DNA from: Psychroserpens ponticola
Lineage (GTDB): Bacteria > Bacteroidota > Bacteroidia > Flavobacteriales > Flavobacteriaceae
Reading direction: 5' to 3'
Assembly: GCF_023556315.2 (NCBI RefSeq)
Contig: NZ_CP116221.1
Location: 1,623,001-1,687,000, forward strand
Length of the DNA stretch: 64,000 nt
The position numbers and the translations under genes are program-made. A model generated the notes under the pieces. That model had not been told where the DNA came from and did not search any database. It worked only from the letters and a program-made list of their open reading frames with translations. This document shows positions 62,099 to 64,000 of this stretch, one piece after another (position 1 is the stretch's first letter; the number at the start of each line of letters is the position of its first letter).

Positions 62099-62971
62099 CT
62101 AATTTGTTGGAAGGAATCCCATTTTTCCCATTTGAAAGTCTCTCATAGCTTCTAAAAGTTCTGTTTGTGAGTTCATTACATAAGGTCCATATGTTGCTAT
62201 AGGTTCATTAATTGGCTCACCAGAAATAAATAACAATGTGCTACCAGTTTCTGCTTTTATAGAAAAACCTTCTCCATCTTGATTGAATTCCATAAGTTGG
62301 TTTTTATCTAATTCTAAGGCCTCAACGCCATTTACCATAACTTTTCCTTTTAAGAGATATAATAGTCCATGATGCGAGTTAGAATACGATATAAACTGTT
62401 CTCCACCTGCTTTTGCATCAATCATAAACGCATTAACAGCTGTTTGCGTACCTATTCTTCCAAATGTGTTTTCTAGCTCACCAGCAATAATTCTCGTCTC
62501 AACCTTTCCATCCTCTGAAGTAATCACTTTAAATTCTTCATATTTTGCATGTTGATAATTAGCTTCGATCATTTTCTTTTCCGAAGGTAAATTGAGCCAT
62601 AATTGAATGCCTTCAATAGTTCCTCCTTGTTTTACTAAATCTTTAGTTGGACCTTCAGCGTGAATAATTCCGCGTCCAGCAGTAGTCCATTGTACATCAC
62701 CAGCTTTTACAATACTTTCGTTTCCTAATGAATCACGATGTAATTGTTCACCTTGCACTAAAAATGTAATCGGTTCAAAACCTCTATGTGGATGTGGACC
62801 TAAATCGAATGGGTTATTAGCCGCTGAAATTTCATAAGGTCCATAATGGTGTAATAAGATGAAAGGATCTATCATTTCAATATGTTTTGTAGGAAAAGGT
62901 TGTCTCAATCGGATTGGTCCCATATTTATAAAATGACTTCGTCCTGCTCTCTTTATTGTATTTAGTTTCAT
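62099..62971 (-). CDS. pirin-family protein, MarR-operator controlled
   Basis: A 290-residue pirin. The N-terminal cupin metal site is in FDLGPHPHRGFEPITFLVQGEQLHRDSLGNESIV (His, His, Glu, His) and GDVQWTTAGRGIIHAEGPTK; PIRLRQPFPTKHIEMIDPFILLHHYGP opens it. The C-terminal cupin (FGRIGTQTAVNAFMIDAKAGGEQF ... ATYGPYVMN) is typical. It is a paralogue, not a copy, of the 238-residue pirin next door. A perfect 22-base palindrome lies 15 bases before its ATG, so it is the most likely direct target of the MarR protein encoded upstream. Confidence 0.9.
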   Translation of the reverse strand: MKLNTIKRAGRSHFINMGPIRLRQPFPTKHIEMIDPFILLHHYGPYEISAANNPFDLGPHPHRGFEPITFLVQGEQLHRDSLGNESIVKAGDVQWTTAGRGIIHAEGPTKDLVKQGGTIEGIQLWLNLPSEKKMIEANYQHAKYEEFKVITSEDGKVETRIIAGELENTFGRIGTQTAVNAFMIDAKAGGEQFISYSNSHHGLLYLLKGKVMVNGVEALELDKNQLMEFNQDGEGFSIKAETGSTLLFISGEPINEPIATYGPYVMNSQTELLEAMRDFQMGKMGFLPTN

Positions 62972-62985
62972 TATATTTTTATTAC

Positions 62986-63007
62986 AATAGTTTCCATGGA
63001 AACTATT
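62986..63007. promoter_or_regulatory. perfect 22-base palindrome, likely MarR operator
   Basis: AATAGTTTCCA (62986-62996) is followed without a spacer by its exact reverse complement (62997-63007). It lies in the 52-base gap between the marR stop and the pirin ATG (62971), where the pirin promoter must be. Perfect palindromes of this length next to MarR genes are usual operator sites. Confidence 0.8.
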
Positions 63008-63023
63008 TGGTTAAAAAAACACG

Positions 63024-63461
63024 CTAACGTATTTTATCAAGCAAATCACTTAGCTGTGTTGCTTCTTTTTCTGATAAATTCTCTAATAAATCTTCATTAA
63101 ATTCTTTTGAAATTTGATCAATTAAATTGAGTCCTTTATTCGTTATTTGAATATGTACAACTCGTCTATCTTCAGGACAAGGTAATCTTTCAATCAATTG
63201 CTTATCACATAGTTTATCCATTAATCGAGTCGCATTAGGAGCACGTTCTAGCATGCGTTCTTTTATGGTTTGTACTTTTATAGCTTCTCCTGCACCACGA
63301 AGTATTCTGAGAATATTAAATTGCTGTGGCGAAATTCCAAAAGGTTTAAAAAAAGCATTTTGATGGCTATTTATCCAATTTGCTGTATAAATAATGTTTA
63401 GCAATGCTTTAATTTTACTATTTGGAAACGTCGAATTTATATCTTTAGAAAGATCTCCCAT
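63024..63461 (-). CDS. MarR-family transcriptional regulator
   Basis: A 145-residue MarR regulator with the winged helix-turn-helix: SPQQFNILRILRGAGEAIKVQTIKERMLERAPNATRLMDKLCDKQLIERLPCPEDRRVVHIQITNKGLNLIDQI (~43-116). The wing DRRVVHIQIT is canonical. Only one cysteine-rich clue is visible (LCDKQLIERLPCPEDRR has two Cys), so a thiol-redox switch is possible but not proven. It sits one base from the FMN-reductase gene and 52 bases from the pirin gene, with the palindrome between. Confidence 0.92.
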   Translation of the reverse strand: MGDLSKDINSTFPNSKIKALLNIIYTANWINSHQNAFFKPFGISPQQFNILRILRGAGEAIKVQTIKERMLERAPNATRLMDKLCDKQLIERLPCPEDRRVVHIQITNKGLNLIDQISKEFNEDLLENLSEKEATQLSDLLDKIR

Positions 63462-63462
63462 T

Positions 63463-63993
63463 TTATAATTGCTGTTGAAATTGATTAACAGCTTCTTTTA
63501 ATTGTGAATTTAATTCTTGATTTATCATTATTCCTTCAGAGAAATTCTGGTTGAATGAAGGTAATGAAAACTCAGCAACTATATTTCCTCCCATAAAAGG
63601 AAAACGACCTTTAGCAATTTCTAAAGCAGTTGTTCCTCCTCTACCTCCTGGCGAAGTTGCCATTAATAACATTGGTTTATCGCTCCATAATTTTCCATCA
63701 ATTCGTGACATCCAATCAAATATGTTTTTAAATACAGTGGCATAAGCGCCATTATGTTCTGCTAAAGATAAAATGATACCATTAGTAGATTTGATATGTT
63801 CTAAAAACTTATGTGCATTATCTGGAATGCCATGTTCTATTTCGTAATCAATCCCATAAATAGGTAAATCAAAATCGTTTAAATCTAAAATAGTCACATT
63901 TACATCTTCAACTAAAGTAGAAGTGTAGACAGCCAATTGTTTGTTAATTGAATTTTTACTATTACTTCCAGCGAATGTTATAATCTGTTTCAT
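63463..63993 (-). CDS. NAD(P)H-dependent FMN reductase / oxidoreductase
   Basis: A 176-residue flavodoxin-fold reductase of the NADPH-dependent FMN reductase family (YwqN/ChrR-like). Motifs: ITFAGSNSKNSINKQLAVY (phosphate loop, ~4-22), GIILSLAEHNGAYATVFKNIFDWMSR (~76-101) and MATSPGGRGGTTALEIAKGRFPFMGG (flavin loop, ~114-139). It would reduce quinones, azo or metal compounds with NAD(P)H. Complete, with its ATG at 63991-63993. It forms an operon with marR (one-base gap); its own promoter lies outside the window, where a second copy of the palindrome might be found. Confidence 0.9.
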   Translation of the reverse strand: MKQIITFAGSNSKNSINKQLAVYTSTLVEDVNVTILDLNDFDLPIYGIDYEIEHGIPDNAHKFLEHIKSTNGIILSLAEHNGAYATVFKNIFDWMSRIDGKLWSDKPMLLMATSPGGRGGTTALEIAKGRFPFMGGNIVAEFSLPSFNQNFSEGIMINQELNSQLKEAVNQFQQQL

Positions 63994-64000
63994 AATTATT

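Noticed and set aside
1-64000. tRNA, rRNA, CRISPR, insertion sequences and prophage
   Set aside because: I looked through all intergenic gaps (all below 300 bases) and saw no cloverleaf, regularly spaced direct repeat, transposase or integrase.

Overview
The window is chromosomal DNA of a low-GC member of the Bacteroidota, almost certainly a (probably marine) Flavobacteriaceae. The evidence is the very AT-rich composition, upstream boxes of the form TAnnTTTG instead of a -35/-10 pair, and the gene families: two TonB-dependent receptors with carboxypeptidase-like N-termini, a type IX secretion (Por) sorting domain, DUF5916, DUF6146 and DUF6787 proteins, short lipoprotein signals and an ACT-less SerA. 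I see no rRNA, tRNA, CRISPR array, insertion sequence, prophage or integrase, and no gene-free stretch longer than 300 bases. It reads as ordinary core genome with a few lineage-specific modules.

Layout. 1-9.3 kb (minus): an ApbE flavin transferase cut by the window edge, a thioredoxin, then a topoisomerase IV run (parE, secreted aspartic protease with PDZ, small membrane protein, parC), an SRPBCC protein and YchF. 9.5-12 kb: a VWA lipoprotein and a glutamine-amidotransferase-like lipoprotein. 12-16.4 kb: ferredoxin divergent from a LuxC-type acyl-CoA reductase, then serC, serA and a DUF937 protein. 16.6-21 kb: DUF6146, DUF6787, a small His-rich protein, a TonB-dependent receptor and an acidic lipoprotein. 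21-26.9 kb: folE, a DUF5916 outer-membrane protein, a LolD-like ATPase, a parvulin and rsmE. 26.9-29.5 kb (minus): an alpha-oxoamine synthase and a cysteine-synthase-like enzyme, a plausible capnine/sulfonolipid pair. 29.5-35.5 kb: oligopeptidase B, YbaB, threonine aldolase and a large zinc metalloprotease. 35.6-45.5 kb: GNAT, prfB with a programmed +1 frameshift, arsC-like, TonB-type outer-membrane protein, fumC, a T9SS-sorted VCBS protein and hutI. 45.6-48 kb: coiled-coil protein, hutG and GNAT.

48.0-57.5 kb (minus) is the least explained part: a colinear nine-gene block of a 447-residue coiled-coil protein, a 347-residue unknown, a 653-residue AAA+ ATPase, a NUDIX hydrolase, a 411-residue (DUF6638-like) protein, three membrane proteins and a previously uncalled 39-residue membrane peptide. 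Abutting and overlapping ORFs suggest one functional unit, possibly acting at the cell envelope. This is my best candidate for an undescribed system.

57.7-64 kb: an MBL-fold lipoprotein, a run of tiny membrane proteins (one uncalled, 46 residues), ettA with its CAL67264-type partner, and a redox-responsive-looking set (two pirins, MarR, FMN reductase) with a perfect 22-bp palindrome in front of one pirin.

Several starts were moved to an internal ATG because the longest frame began at TTG or GTG or placed a signal peptide too far inside: positions 5730, 8173, 9308, 9506, 12410, 16597, 20386, 25504, 38374, 41081, 46561 and 57682.
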